DNA of 64,000 bases from Chitinophaga deserti (lineage in GTDB: Bacteria; Bacteroidota; Bacteroidia; Chitinophagales; Chitinophagaceae): contig NZ_QFFK01000003.1 in the NCBI RefSeq assembly GCF_003149455.1, positions 372,001-436,000 of the forward strand, read 5' to 3'. The notes beneath the pieces are model-generated. The model saw nothing but the letters and a program-made list of their open reading frames with translations, had not been told where the DNA came from and searched no databases. This document shows positions 1 through 8,857 of the stretch, piece by piece; positions within the stretch are counted from its first letter, which is position 1; every line of letters starts with the position of its first letter. A program made the position numbers and the translations under genes.

Positions 1-211
1 AAACGTAGGTTTGAAAATGCCGGATCTCCAGGAGCTGGGAGCGGTTTTGCCAAAGCTTCACAAAAACATCGGCCACTACTTCTTCGGCTTCTTCACGGGA
101 GCGGACGAGGGCGGAGGCGAAATAAATGAGCCGGTCACTGAAATGAGAAAAGAGCTGGCCAAAAGCCAACTGATCACTGTTCTTCGCAATTCGTTCCAAC
201 AACTGCTCCAT
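1..211 (-). CDS. RNA polymerase ECF-type sigma factor, N-terminal part (cut by left edge)
   Basis: Reading the minus strand from the ATG at 211 gives about 70 residues that start MEQLLERIAKNSDQLAFGQL and continue with SHFSDRLIYFASALVRSREEAEEVV and DVFVKLWQ (segments quoted separately). This is the sigma-70 region 2 pattern: an LF..FSDRLIYFA helix, then an EEAEEVVxDVFVKLW helix. Such single-copy ECF factors in Bacteroidota often sit upstream of a FecR-type anti-sigma factor and a SusC/SusD pair, but those genes would lie outside this window. The remaining region 4 is off the left edge. A plus-strand reading of the same bases is open but has no recognisable features. Confident in the family, not in the target genes. 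Confidence 0.85.
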   Translation of the reverse strand, partial: MEQLLERIAKNSDQLAFGQLFSHFSDRLIYFASALVRSREEAEEVVADVFVKLWQNRSQLLEIRHFQTYV

Positions 212-380
212 CCGCGGAATTTAATAACCCTGTATGCAAGTTACAGGTCAGACGAACACGTTAGTGATATAATTTTCACATTGAAATCCTGTTTTTTCAC
301 CCGAGACCATGTAAAATTTGCCCGTAACCTATTATTAGTCATCCTTCCTGACGGGTAAACGTGGCTATTTTATCAGGCCC

Positions 381-557
381 TTACAGGAAGTTCCACGGTT
401 CCCCTGATTCGAAGTCCTCACTAACAGGAAGTACTTCGTTTTTATAACGGATGAGGGGGTAACGGTACCTCGATCCGAAACTCCTGTAGGCATGATAAAA
501 GGAATACTCATTTTTAAGTATGTGCAAAAGATTGGAATTCAATTGCTGTTCTGACAT
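381..557 (-). CDS. Possible small hypothetical protein (58 residues)
   Basis: A minus-strand frame opens with ATG at 557 and closes with TAA at 381. The product begins MSEQQLNSNLLHILKNEY, has an aromatic and basic middle (YSFYHAYRSFGSRYRYPLIRY) and an acidic C-terminus ending EPWNFL. There is no signal peptide or membrane segment and I recognise no family. It is co-directional with the sigma factor downstream of it. Its composition looks like a real protein, but at this length chance cannot be excluded. The rest of 212-717 shows no other gene. Confidence 0.35.
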   Translation of the reverse strand: MSEQQLNSNLLHILKNEYSFYHAYRSFGSRYRYPLIRYKNEVLPVSEDFESGEPWNFL

Positions 558-717
558 ATATTTTCAATGGTCTAATATGTGCCAGAAAATCAACACATTC
601 TGCAAATTCTATATACCAAATACCTGCAAATAAGTGTGCAAAAGCCGCTATCCGGTATCCCTGCGCGATCTTCAAAGTTGTTCAGTTCTTTATCCACATA
701 TGGGGGTAACTTATGAA

Positions 718-747
718 TTTGTGCAGGGGGTTTGATCATTACATTTG
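718..747 (+). promoter_or_regulatory. Bacteroidota-type promoter of the nrdBA leader
   Basis: TTTG at 718-721 and TACATTTG at 740-747 are separated by 18 bp, matching the Bacteroidota consensus TTTG / TAnnTTTG. A start of transcription near 753 would put the first paired bases of the riboswitch (769) right at the 5' end of the transcript, as expected. Confidence 0.7.
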
Positions 748-768
748 CACACAGTTCTTGACATCGTT

Positions 769-944
769 GTGCTGGCTTCCGAACGTTTCCGACGAAAGGA
801 ATTAAAAGGGAACCGTGTGAAAATCACGGGCAGACGCGCTACTGTAAACCCCTGTAATGCCGGATCTTCCATAGCCACTGTTCCGGGTAATACCGTAACG
901 GGAAGGCTCACCCGGCGAGGGATAGCCAGGAGACCTGCCAGCAC
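769..944 (+). promoter_or_regulatory. Cobalamin (B12) riboswitch upstream of nrdBA
   Basis: The conserved core is all present in order: AAAAGGGAA, a CACGGGCAGACGCGCTACTGTA segment in shorter conserved pieces (GCGCTACTGT at 836-845), GCCACTG at 874-880, GGGAAGGC at 900-907 and the B12 box AGCCAGGAGACCTGCC near 924-939. The closing helix P1 is perfect: GTGCTGGC at 769-776 pairs with GCCAGCAC at 937-944. The family binds adenosylcobalamin or related cobalamins and normally represses expression. The expression platform must lie in 945-1088. I see no intrinsic terminator there, so control of translation is likely. GTCTCC at 1027-1032 is complementary to GGAGAC in the B12 box (929-934), a possible switching helix (inference). 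Confidence 0.93.
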
Positions 945-1088
945 TTCGGATAACGTCTAAACCTTCGCGATTCAAGGTGTTGGCTGATGGCCCCTGTTAC
1001 CTTCCTTACGAGGATAATGGACCTCCGTCTCCCTTCGAATCTCACAAATCAGGCAACTATAACTGGTTAACCATATAAAAAATCTTGT

Positions 1089-2060
1089 ATGAATAACGAG
1101 AATGAGATATTACTCAAGGAGAATAAAGACAGGTTCGTACTCCTGCCGATTAACTACCCCGCCATCTGGGAACAGTATAAACGGCATGAAGCCAGCTTCT
1201 GGACAGCAGAAGAAATTGATCTTTCCGGCGATTTGTCGGACTGGGCTAAACTGAACGATGGCGAGCGCCATTTCATTTCCCATGTACTGGCATTCTTTGC
1301 CGCATCCGACGGGATCGTGAATGAAAACCTCGCCGTGAACTTCATGAGCGAAGTACAGATCCCTGAAGCCCGCTGCTTCTATGGTTTCCAGATCATGATG
1401 GAAAACATCCACTCCGAAACGTATGCCCTCCTTATCGATACTTACGTAAAAGATCCTGTGGAAAAAGACCGTCTTTTCCACGCCATCGATACCGTACCCG
1501 CTGTTAAGAAGAAAGCAGAATGGGCCCTCCGCTGGATCGAGAACGGCACTTTTGCCCAGCGCCTGGTAGCATTCGCCGCTGTGGAAGGCATCTTCTTCTC
1601 CGGCAGCTTCTGCTCCATCTTCTGGCTGAAGAAACGCGGCCTTATGCCCGGCCTCACCTTCTCCAACGAGCTCATCAGCCGCGACGAAGGCCTCCACTGC
1701 GAATTCGCCTGTCTCCTTTACTCAATGCTCGAAGGCAAGCTGAGCGAGAAAGAAGTACACGAAATCATCTCCGACGCCGTTACCATCGAGAAAGAATTCA
1801 TCACCGAAGCCCTGCCCGCAGCGCTCATCGGCATGAATGCCGAACTCATGAAGCAATACATCGAATTCGTGGCCGACCGCTGGATCCAGGCACTTGGATG
1901 CTCCAAGATCTACAACAGCGCAAACCCCTTCGATTTCATGGAAATGATTTCCCTCCAGGGCAAAACCAACTTCTTCGAAAAACGCGTAGGCGACTATCAG
2001 AAAGCCGGCGTTATGGGCGAGAAAGGAACACAAACCTTCAGCCTCGACGAAGACTTCTAG
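1089..2060 (+). CDS. nrdB: Ribonucleoside-diphosphate reductase, class Ia beta subunit (R2)
   Basis: 323 residues. The small subunit of aerobic ribonucleotide reductase carries the di-iron centre and tyrosyl radical needed to make deoxyribonucleotides. Visible metal ligands are D74, E105, H108, E166, E200 and H203, and the radical tyrosine is Y112 in the ENIHSETY motif. The context [14 protein letters not shown] and [14 protein letters not shown] is characteristic of the eukaryotic-like R2 group common in Bacteroidota. The start follows a B12 riboswitch leader, and nrdA follows 62 bp downstream, so the two form one operon repressed when cobalamin is plentiful (inference). No key residue is missing. 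Confidence 0.97.
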   Translation: MNNENEILLKENKDRFVLLPINYPAIWEQYKRHEASFWTAEEIDLSGDLSDWAKLNDGERHFISHVLAFFAASDGIVNENLAVNFMSEVQIPEARCFYGFQIMMENIHSETYALLIDTYVKDPVEKDRLFHAIDTVPAVKKKAEWALRWIENGTFAQRLVAFAAVEGIFFSGSFCSIFWLKKRGLMPGLTFSNELISRDEGLHCEFACLLYSMLEGKLSEKEVHEIISDAVTIEKEFITEALPAALIGMNAELMKQYIEFVADRWIQALGCSKIYNSANPFDFMEMISLQGKTNFFEKRVGDYQKAGVMGEKGTQTFSLDEDF

Positions 2061-2122
2061 TAAATACAATCTACCCTCAAATAAGCCATATTCAATTTTT
2101 CACCCACTAAATTCATCACACT

Positions 2123-4492
2123 ATGTTCGTTATAAAAAGAGACGGCAGAAAAGAAACTGTCAAATTCGACAAGATTACGGCCAGAGTAGAGAAGCTGTGT
2201 TACGGACTGGCGCCGGAATACGTTGATTCAATAGATGTAGCGAAGAAAGTGATCCAGGGACTGTACGACGGTGTTACCACCAGCGAACTCGACAACCTCG
2301 CTGCTGAAACCGCCGCTTCCCTGACAACAAAGCATCCCGACTACGCGCAGCTCGCTTCCCGCATCGCGGTGAGCAACCTGCATAAAAATACACTGAAGTC
2401 GTTTTCCAAAACGATGAAGAAACTGTTTGAATACGTAGACCCCAAAACCGGTAAAAACGCCGGTCTCCTGGGCGACGACGTATGGGAAATCGTAAAGAAA
2501 CACGCCGAGATCCTCGACTCTACCATCATCTACGACCGCGATTTCGCGTTCGATTACTTCGGGTTCAAGACGCTGGAGCGCTCTTACCTCCTGAAAATAG
2601 ATGGCAAGATCGCCGAGCGCCCGCAGCATATGTTTATGCGTGTAGCTGTTGGCATCCATAAAGAGGATATCGACTCTGCCATCAAAACCTATCACCTGAT
2701 GAGCGAGCGCTGGTTCACACATGCCACGCCTACCCTCTTCAACGCTGGTACACCCAAACCGCAGATGAGCTCCTGCTTCCTGCTGACTATGAAAGGCGAC
2801 AGCATCGATGGCATCTACGATACCCTGAAGCAAACCGCCAAGATCTCCCAGAGCGCCGGCGGTATCGGCCTCAGCATTCATAACATCCGCGCCACAGGTT
2901 CCTATATCAGCGGCACCAACGGTACATCCAACGGCATCATCCCCATGCTGCGCGTGTTTAACGACACCGCCCGTTATGTGGATCAGGGCGGTGGCAAGCG
3001 CAAAGGCGCATTCGCCATTTACCTGGAGCCCTGGCATGCAGACGTGTTCGAGTTCCTCGACCTCCGCAAGAACCACGGTAAAGAAGAAATGCGCGCCCGC
3101 GATCTCTTCTACGCACTCTGGATGCCCGACCTGTTCATGCAGCGTGTGGAAGAAAACGGCGACTGGAGCCTCTTCTGCCCACACGAAGCACCCGGACTGG
3201 CGGATTGCTGGGGTAAAGAATTCGAAGAACTTTACACTAAATACGAATCCGAAAACCGTCAGCGTAAAACGGTTAAAGCGCAGGACCTCTGGTTCGCTAT
3301 CCTCGACGCTCAGATCGAAACCGGTACGCCTTACCTGCTGTATAAAGACTCTGCCAACCGCAAGTCGAACCAGCAGAACCTTGGCACCATCAAATCTTCC
3401 AACCTCTGTACTGAAATCATCGAGTACACTGCGGAAGATGAAGTGGCCGTGTGCAACCTTGCTTCTCTGGCCCTGCCCCGCTTCGTAATCGACGGTAAGT
3501 TCGACCACCAGAAACTCTTCGAAGTAACCTACCAGGCTACCATTAACCTGAACAGGATCATCGATCAGAACTATTACCCGGTAGATGAAGCCCGTAACTC
3601 CAACCTCCGCCACCGCCCCATCGGTCTTGGCGTACAGGGTCTGGCAGATGCGTTCTTCCTTCTCCGTCTCCCCTTCGAAAGCGAGCCTGCGCAGCAGCTG
3701 AATAAAGACATCTTCGAAACGATCTACTTCGCTTCGCTGACAGCTTCCAAAGACCTCGCCATCACCGAAGGCAAATACGCTTCCTACGAAGGTTCGCCTG
3801 TTTCCAAAGGCATCCTGCAGTATGATATGTGGGGCGTTCAGCCGTCTGACCGCTGGGATTGGACCGGCCTGAAAGCCGAGATCAAAAAGCATGGCATCCG
3901 CAACTCCCTGCTGCTGGCGCCTATGCCTACTGCATCCACTTCGCAGATCCTCGGTAACAACGAGTGCTTTGAACCCTACACTTCCAACATCTACACCCGC
4001 CGTGTATTGAGCGGTGAGTTTGTGGTGGTAAACAAGCACCTGCTGAAAGACCTCGTGGAACTGGGCCTTTGGGATAATGATATGAAGAACAAGATCATCT
4101 CTGCCAATGGTTCTATCCAGGGCATTCCCGAGATCCCTTCCAATATCAAGGAACTCTACAAAACTGTTTGGGAGATCAAGCAACGTACGATCATCGACAT
4201 GGCGGCCGACCGCGGTGCGTTCATCTGCCAGTCTCAGTCCCTGAACCTGTTTGTAGACAAACCATCTGCCTCCAAGCTCACTTCCATGCACTTCTATGCC
4301 TGGAAGAAAGGCCTCAAAACCGGCATGTACTACCTCCGTACGCAGGCTGCAGCACAAGCTGTACAGTTTACCGTGGAAAAACAGGGCGGCCAGAATATGG
4401 TGCCTGTGTTACCTGCAGAAGGTGCCGAGATGGAAATTGTGGAAGGTGCAGTTTGTACCATGGAAGAAGGCTGCGTAACCTGCAGCGCCTAA
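2123..4492 (+). CDS. nrdA: Ribonucleoside-diphosphate reductase, class Ia alpha subunit (R1)
   Basis: 789 residues, usual length. Residues 1-90 form the ATP-cone ([16 protein letters not shown]) that senses ATP/dATP. The catalytic barrel follows, with the active-site set C218, N427, C429 and E431 (NLCTE) and C444 (VCNLAS). The C-terminal shuttle cysteines C784 and C787 form the CVTC end that hands electrons from thioredoxin or glutaredoxin to the active site. The enzyme reduces ribonucleoside diphosphates together with NrdB. It sits second in the nrdBA operon behind the B12 riboswitch and is followed by a strong terminator. Nothing unusual in the coding sequence. Confidence 0.97.
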   Translation: MFVIKRDGRKETVKFDKITARVEKLCYGLAPEYVDSIDVAKKVIQGLYDGVTTSELDNLAAETAASLTTKHPDYAQLASRIAVSNLHKNTLKSFSKTMKKLFEYVDPKTGKNAGLLGDDVWEIVKKHAEILDSTIIYDRDFAFDYFGFKTLERSYLLKIDGKIAERPQHMFMRVAVGIHKEDIDSAIKTYHLMSERWFTHATPTLFNAGTPKPQMSSCFLLTMKGDSIDGIYDTLKQTAKISQSAGGIGLSIHNIRATGSYISGTNGTSNGIIPMLRVFNDTARYVDQGGGKRKGAFAIYLEPWHADVFEFLDLRKNHGKEEMRARDLFYALWMPDLFMQRVEENGDWSLFCPHEAPGLADCWGKEFEELYTKYESENRQRKTVKAQDLWFAILDAQIETGTPYLLYKDSANRKSNQQNLGTIKSSNLCTEIIEYTAEDEVAVCNLASLALPRFVIDGKFDHQKLFEVTYQATINLNRIIDQNYYPVDEARNSNLRHRPIGLGVQGLADAFFLLRLPFESEPAQQLNKDIFETIYFASLTASKDLAITEGKYASYEGSPVSKGILQYDMWGVQPSDRWDWTGLKAEIKKHGIRNSLLLAPMPTASTSQILGNNECFEPYTSNIYTRRVLSGEFVVVNKHLLKDLVELGLWDNDMKNKIISANGSIQGIPEIPSNIKELYKTVWEIKQRTIIDMAADRGAFICQSQSLNLFVDKPSASKLTSMHFYAWKKGLKTGMYYLRTQAAAQAVQFTVEKQGGQNMVPVLPAEGAEMEIVEGAVCTMEEGCVTCSA

Positions 4493-4534
4493 TTAATAAG
4501 GCTTTACAGCATTCATTGCAGATAATAAAATCAG

Positions 4535-4566
4535 GCCCGGGAGCGAATGCTTCCGGGCTTTTGTTT
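4535..4566 (+). terminator. Intrinsic terminator after nrdA
   Basis: GCCCGGGA and TTCCGGGC form an 8-bp stem around a short loop, followed by a T-rich run. Confidence 0.85.
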
Positions 4567-4708
4567 TGCGTATACATTTCACGGAAATTGCGCTCAACCC
4601 ATCCGTTAAAACCGCCCTTCCGCTCGCTTCTACCGACAGTTTACGGCTATCCTGTTTAACTACAGCCGCTTAGCGGGTAATTTTCCTGCCCCAAATCATT
4701 CAGCCCCC

Positions 4709-5311
4709 ATGCTACCCGAAATATTCAACGGACTGGGCCATGTCCAGCAAATGAAAGCGCTTTACCAATCGGTGCGCCAGGTTCATCCATTCCTTGTAAA
4801 ATGGATTGAAAAAGATTTTAGTTCAGAAAAGATTGATAATGAATTTGTGATGGACATGGTGCTCCATGCCCTGCAATTCCTCGAGGAAGCGTTCGTGCTT
4901 TCGCGGGATGAATCTTTACTGCTGAGCAGCGAGCACGGTATCAACAGCAGCATTTCCGATATGGAAATGATAACCCTGTGGATTACCGAATGCCAGACAC
5001 AACGTAACCTGAGCCGGGCGGAGGCCTCTATCCGGGCAATTGGCTGCCTCTACCGCACCATAGATGCTTATTACTTCGAAAACCAGACCCAGACGGCCGG
5101 AGAAATTGCCGGTACAGCCCTCCTTGCAGCTTTTGCAGGCAGCGGCCTTGTAGATGAGAAAACTGCAGCCAATATCAACGAGCTATTTGTTGACCGTGGT
5201 GTGGTTACAAAACAGGATTGGATAGAATGGGATGAGATAACCCGGGAAGTGGGGATCGACGGTGCGTTTAAAACCTTTGTGAAGGAACATATCCGGAAAG
5301 CTGGTGCGTGA
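4709..5311 (+). CDS. Hypothetical protein, all-helical (200 residues)
   Basis: No family recognised. The protein starts MLPEIFNGLGHVQQMKAL and is predicted largely helical by composition, with no signal peptide or membrane segment. It is acidic in the middle. The C-terminal half has an AGEIAGTALLAAFAGSG helix and ends basic. It stands alone between the nrdA terminator and a repeat-rich spacer, so context gives no hint of its role. The ATG at 4709 is the only reasonable start. Codon use resembles neighbouring genes, so I consider it a real gene. Confidence 0.75.
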   Translation: MLPEIFNGLGHVQQMKALYQSVRQVHPFLVKWIEKDFSSEKIDNEFVMDMVLHALQFLEEAFVLSRDESLLLSSEHGINSSISDMEMITLWITECQTQRNLSRAEASIRAIGCLYRTIDAYYFENQTQTAGEIAGTALLAAFAGSGLVDEKTAANINELFVDRGVVTKQDWIEWDEITREVGIDGAFKTFVKEHIRKAGA

Positions 5312-5396
5312 CCTGACCTTTTAGATAGTACGGTATCTGTATCAGTCAGCCTGCAGGCTTGGTGCCAATAAGGTCGTTATTATACCGGAGTACCAT

Positions 5397-5440
5397 GCAG
5401 ACGAAGGGCAGATGAAAGGCAGACGAAGGGCAGACTAGCC
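5397..5440. repeat. Four-unit tandem array with 11-bp period
   Basis: Units GCAGACGAAGG (5397), GCAGATGAAAG (5408), GCAGACGAAGG (5419) and a diverged GCAGACTAGCC (5430) follow each other exactly every 11 bp. It lies in a 381-bp spacer that has no other gene. Period 11 is not a multiple of 3, so this is not coding. Confidence 0.85.
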
Positions 5441-5498
5441 GCCTATATCCCCCCTTTTCCACTATGTCAGGATAGAGATTAGCCCAAATCACTAAAGG

Positions 5499-5540
5499 CC
5501 CAAACCGACCCTAAAACACCCATTTGACCCAAAATTACCC
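5499..5540 (-). other. Phased G-tract element, possible G-quadruplex
   Basis: The plus strand has five CCC triplets at 5499, 5509, 5519, 5528 and 5538. On the minus strand this is five GGG tracts with loops of 7, 6, 7 and 7 bases, which satisfies the usual G3/loop 1-7 quadruplex rule. The remainder of 5441-5692 shows nothing else I can name. Confidence 0.6.
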
Positions 5541-5692
5541 TAATCGGAACTATTACTCCCCCAAGCGTAAAAAACGTAAAAAACCAATGGATATTTGGTG
5601 AGGATTCCGTATCTTATTATACCGGGATTCACGATGCAGAAAGGCCACCAAGGCCTGATACACCTATTTTTCAATAAAAAACAAACTACGCT

Positions 5693-6955
5693 ATGGCAAG
5701 CACGCAAAGCGGCCTCTTGCAGATGCTGGGGCCTACGCAAAACATGAGTATTTACCGGAAGAGAAACGGTGAATACGGACTAAGAAGAAAAGGCAGTCCA
5801 ACGGCGAAACGGTTCGCCAAAGACCCGAATTATGCACAGGCAAGGATCAACACCAGCGAATTTGGTCAGGCGGCCAAAGGCAGCGCCCTGATCCGTCGGG
5901 CTTTCCGTGCCATGATGCCCAAGGTGGCGAACGATGAGCTGCATAGCCGGCTTACAAAAGTCTGTAAAGACATCATTAATTCCGACGCCGGTCATCAGAG
6001 GGGCAGCCGCATGCTCATGAACGGAGATCTCTCACTGCTGAGGGAATTCAACTTCAGCCCCACCGGCAAGTTCAGACGGATCGTCAGTATCCCGTTGCAG
6101 CATACAGTGGACCGTACCACCGGTACCGTTAGTATCGGCATGCCTGTCTTTGCCCCTGCTGACGCAATCCGGTTCCCGAAGCATGCCACGCATGCCCGGC
6201 TGAAGATGGGTGTGGCGGTGCTTAATTTCGAGGAAGAAATGTTTACGTTCGTATCAGCCTGCTCCTCTCCTATCCCCAAGGGAAAGAAACCCATCAGCCC
6301 GGAAGATCTTACTGTGCAGATACCGGCCGGAACAAGTGATCCCCTGTTCATTGCGATGGCGGTTGAGTTTTTGACGTTGGAGAAAGGGGCTTTTAACCCT
6401 GTACCAGATAGCCAGTTTAACCTCATGCAGCTAACAGGAGTAGACATAAACGCAACCGCCGTAATACAACAAAGTCTCCCGCAGGGCGAAACTTTGGTTG
6501 TTACAGAAACGGAAGCGGAAGCTCCACTAAGCCAGTGCTACCCAAAGCTGCATAACGCTAATCTTTCGGAGAATTGCCCCGTGAATGAAACACAGCAGCT
6601 TGAGGAAACCAGTGAAAGTAAGATTCCCGATCAGCTCCCGGATCATAACGCCAGCCGTACCCATAGTCGAAAAACCACGACCGAAGCTGTAGAACGGCAG
6701 CCCGATAAGCGGCCAGCCTACAGGAATACTTCGTTACCGGAAACATCGAAAATCCGCCGACGGCATTTAAAGGCTGCCGGGAGCCGGAGGGTTCCAACAT
6801 CCGGATTCGCCGTACGGCATGATGGTGATTTAATCGAACTGGCGCAGCGTGCTGTTGGCCGTGGTGTGCACCGTCTTACGGTGTGCAGGCGCGGGAGGCA
6901 TGCCTTTCGTCCCGGAATGCAGGGCGTGACAGGTTCGCTGATGAAGCCGGGATAG
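5693..6955 (+). CDS. Bacteroidota-specific family protein with atypical C-terminal extension
   Basis: 420 residues. Residues 1-250 match a family I know from many Bacteroidota genomes (proteins of about 250-270 residues, function unknown): an N-terminal GEYGLRRKG segment, then the hallmark TSEFGQAAKGSALIRRAF and repeated small beta-rich segments (VSIPLQHTVDR; IGMPVFAPADA; LFIAMAVEFLT). Residues from about 255 on are not part of that family. They are Thr/Glu-rich, then very Arg-rich (ETSKIRRRHLKAAGSRR, RGVHRLTVCRRGRHAF), which looks like non-native sequence read through, for example after loss of the original stop or a frameshift. The true domain may therefore end near 6450. Upstream lies the 11-bp array and the G-tract element. 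Confidence 0.6.
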   Translation: MASTQSGLLQMLGPTQNMSIYRKRNGEYGLRRKGSPTAKRFAKDPNYAQARINTSEFGQAAKGSALIRRAFRAMMPKVANDELHSRLTKVCKDIINSDAGHQRGSRMLMNGDLSLLREFNFSPTGKFRRIVSIPLQHTVDRTTGTVSIGMPVFAPADAIRFPKHATHARLKMGVAVLNFEEEMFTFVSACSSPIPKGKKPISPEDLTVQIPAGTSDPLFIAMAVEFLTLEKGAFNPVPDSQFNLMQLTGVDINATAVIQQSLPQGETLVVTETEAEAPLSQCYPKLHNANLSENCPVNETQQLEETSESKIPDQLPDHNASRTHSRKTTTEAVERQPDKRPAYRNTSLPETSKIRRRHLKAAGSRRVPTSGFAVRHDGDLIELAQRAVGRGVHRLTVCRRGRHAFRPGMQGVTGSLMKPG

Positions 6956-7273
6956 TACGCTTTGATGGGAATGTTCTCCGGGGGAATGTCTGTTTCCACG
7001 GACTAATGCCAACCGCTTTTGAGACTTAATTGCTGAGCAGCTATGCTACATTGGTGAACTGTGTTATGCGGCGTTGGATGTGACATTGGTGAGCTTTAAC
7101 AGGCAGACTAAAAAGTAAAAAATCGGAGCGCTTACGAACTCCGATTTTCTATGTTTACAAAGTTTATGTTATACCAGTACGCCACATTGGTTGGCAATGG
7201 CCTGTTGTTATTACTTATTGCTGAGAGCCCTGTTAAACGCTGGCCAAACCTTTGACTCTCTGATAGAAATCGA
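6956..7273. other. Intergenic stretch with ACATTGGT repeats
   Basis: No gene is supported here. The word ACATTGGT occurs three times (near 7050, 7083 and 7182), the first two followed by GA(A/G)CT. A terminator-like hairpin separates the two genes (see 7117-7148). Confidence 0.4.
7117..7148. terminator. Bidirectional terminator between convergent genes
   Basis: AAAATCGGAG and CTCCGATTTT pair around a 10-base loop. A run of A on one side and T on the other lets it work on both strands, fitting its place between the plus-strand family protein and the minus-strand surface protein. Confidence 0.75.
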
Positions 7274-8347
7274 TTACTTCAGATTCTCTATTCTATTCTC
7301 TATTTCTGCCAATCTTGCCTCCACCGCTTTCCGTGCCTTATCCTGCTCAATGATATACAGCGTAAGTTCTTCCACTTTCTGGAGAAGCTTTCTGTTCATT
7401 TCTCCGAGGTCCTGACCATCGCGGGCTATATCAGCTGCGGTAGGCATTTCGGGCAGGTGTTTGTTTTCCCGGATATAAAGTGCGAGATCCGAAAGCGGTT
7501 GTAGCTGGTAATCCGGCTCGAATACGAAGTCGGGCCAGTTAGCGTTTAGTTTAACCACTGCCTTTGTGAAAAGTGCACTACCGTTTACGGCAAGTTTGTG
7601 CCCGTGTGTAACGGGGGTACCGATACCAACTGAGCCGTCTGCTTTTACCACGGCGAGATTGACACCCATGGAATTAATGGCCAGCACATTGGCAGTGTTG
7701 ATCCTCGTTCCCATAAGGGAGCGCCCATCGAGGATCACAGCGGCTTCATATGCACCGGCAGAGGCCACATCTTCCGACTCGCCTACGAGGTATAAACCGA
7801 AAGTATGCCCGGGGTTATAACCACGCCCTTTTATGGAGGGAATATACAGCCCGGCAGCACCTGTAGCGTTATTAATTTCCAGATAACCATTGGCAGAACT
7901 CACATTACCTACCGTAAACATTGCCTGACGAGTCCCGTGAGGAACATGAATGTGAAGCTTGCCAGAAGGTGAGGCTGTTCCGAGCCCAAGCATTCCATTT
8001 TCATGCAGGCGCATAACCTCAATCATATTCGCACTGCTCAGCCAGTTCTTCAGTGAAAAGATCATGGCGCTGTAACGGTTAGCATCAGCTGTACGCTCCG
8101 TTTCAATACGAGCTACTTCTGTACCGGCAACATCAAACTTGATGCCGCCAACTGACCCCATTACATCACTATTACGTGTAAATTTCAGGTAAGATGGCGC
8201 CGCATCGCGAATCTCGAAACGTTCGGTGGGATTAGTTGAAGTACCGACGCCGGCAGAGCCTGAAGGAGGCCAATGGTTGCTTTGTGCGTTTACAGACAGG
8301 CTAACAAATACGGCAGCCAGCATTAAGGTAAGGGATCTCATTGTCAT
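7274..8347 (-). CDS. Secreted tail-fibre-like surface protein
   Basis: 357 residues (a start at 8341, MRSLTLML, is equally possible). An N-terminal signal peptide ends at ...VSLSVNAQ. Several short repeats of the pattern ...GVGTS.NPTERFEI, LGLGTASPSGKLHI and SVGIGTPVTHGHKLAV follow; these collagen-free trimeric fibre motifs are typical of bacteroidetal surface and phage tail-like proteins. The C-terminus (FEPDYQLQPLSDLALYIRE, HLPEMPTAADI, then a coiled coil with EELTLYIIEQDKARKAVEAR) resembles the intramolecular-chaperone end of such proteins. It is the last gene of a possible trmH-tlpA-surface protein run. Function: probably exported structural or adhesive protein (inference). Confidence 0.8.
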   Translation of the reverse strand: MTMRSLTLMLAAVFVSLSVNAQSNHWPPSGSAGVGTSTNPTERFEIRDAAPSYLKFTRNSDVMGSVGGIKFDVAGTEVARIETERTADANRYSAMIFSLKNWLSSANMIEVMRLHENGMLGLGTASPSGKLHIHVPHGTRQAMFTVGNVSSANGYLEINNATGAAGLYIPSIKGRGYNPGHTFGLYLVGESEDVASAGAYEAAVILDGRSLMGTRINTANVLAINSMGVNLAVVKADGSVGIGTPVTHGHKLAVNGSALFTKAVVKLNANWPDFVFEPDYQLQPLSDLALYIRENKHLPEMPTAADIARDGQDLGEMNRKLLQKVEELTLYIIEQDKARKAVEARLAEIENRIENLK

Positions 8348-8389
8348 TTTAAATTGGGTTATAGACTATACAATATATTAAAAATACTA

Positions 8390-8857
8390 TTAGTAAGACT
8401 TATTTTTCACTAACCACTCAACCTCCCGCATCACCGCCCCTTCATCCATCGCACCCTGCACAAATTTCCGGTACTTCTTCCCCGGATGAATAAACAGCGT
8501 AGCCGGGAGGCTTCCCTTCCACTGTGCATCAATTATCGAAGCGTATTTGTTGGCATTACTTTCTTCCATCCACCATACTTCCCCGGTAAGACCGAGCTTT
8601 TGAATGAAAGCATTTATCTGATGAGGATATGCATCATCGAGGTCGAGGCTGAGGTAGATGAATTTGACGCCGGGGTACTTTTTAGCGGCTTTCTCGAAGT
8701 AAGGGAGCTCTTCCACACAGGGAGCGCACCAGGTGGCCCATAGGTTCACTACCACCGGGGAATCGGTGCGGTTCAGGCGGGATTCCAGTTCCGCGGGACT
8801 TACCCGGGTTACGGCAGCTGCCATCCAGAAGGACCATATCATCACGAATGCATTCAT
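8390..8857 (-). CDS. TlpA-like thioredoxin-fold protein
   Basis: 155 residues. The N-terminal hydrophobic segment (residues 1-16) is a signal peptide or anchor. Residues 34-47 contain VVVNLWATWCAPC, the thioredoxin CxxC at C44 and C47. The cis-Pro loop appears as GSLPATLFI. The family reduces or exchanges disulfides in the periplasm. Its start codon overlaps the stop of trmH by 4 bases (ATGA pattern), so translation is probably coupled. The partner is not visible. The surface protein gene lies 42 bp downstream. Confidence 0.88.
   Translation of the reverse strand: MNAFVMIWSFWMAAAVTRVSPAELESRLNRTDSPVVVNLWATWCAPCVEELPYFEKAAKKYPGVKFIYLSLDLDDAYPHQINAFIQKLGLTGEVWWMEESNANKYASIIDAQWKGSLPATLFIHPGKKYRKFVQGAMDEGAVMREVEWLVKNKSY

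Noticed and set aside
711-960. Frames on both strands inside the B12 riboswitch
   Set aside because: The conserved riboswitch structure explains the sequence; codon pattern is not protein-like.
2228-4357. Long open frame on the minus strand opposite nrdA (about 700 codons)
   Set aside because: Mirror of strong codon bias of nrdA; no recognisable protein motifs, and nrdA has all active-site residues. The same applies to long frames opposite sdhA, pnp, topA, ABC-F and the S41 gene.
7191-7415. Plus-strand frame opposite the surface protein's C-terminus
   Set aside because: Antisense shadow of the coiled-coil coding region.
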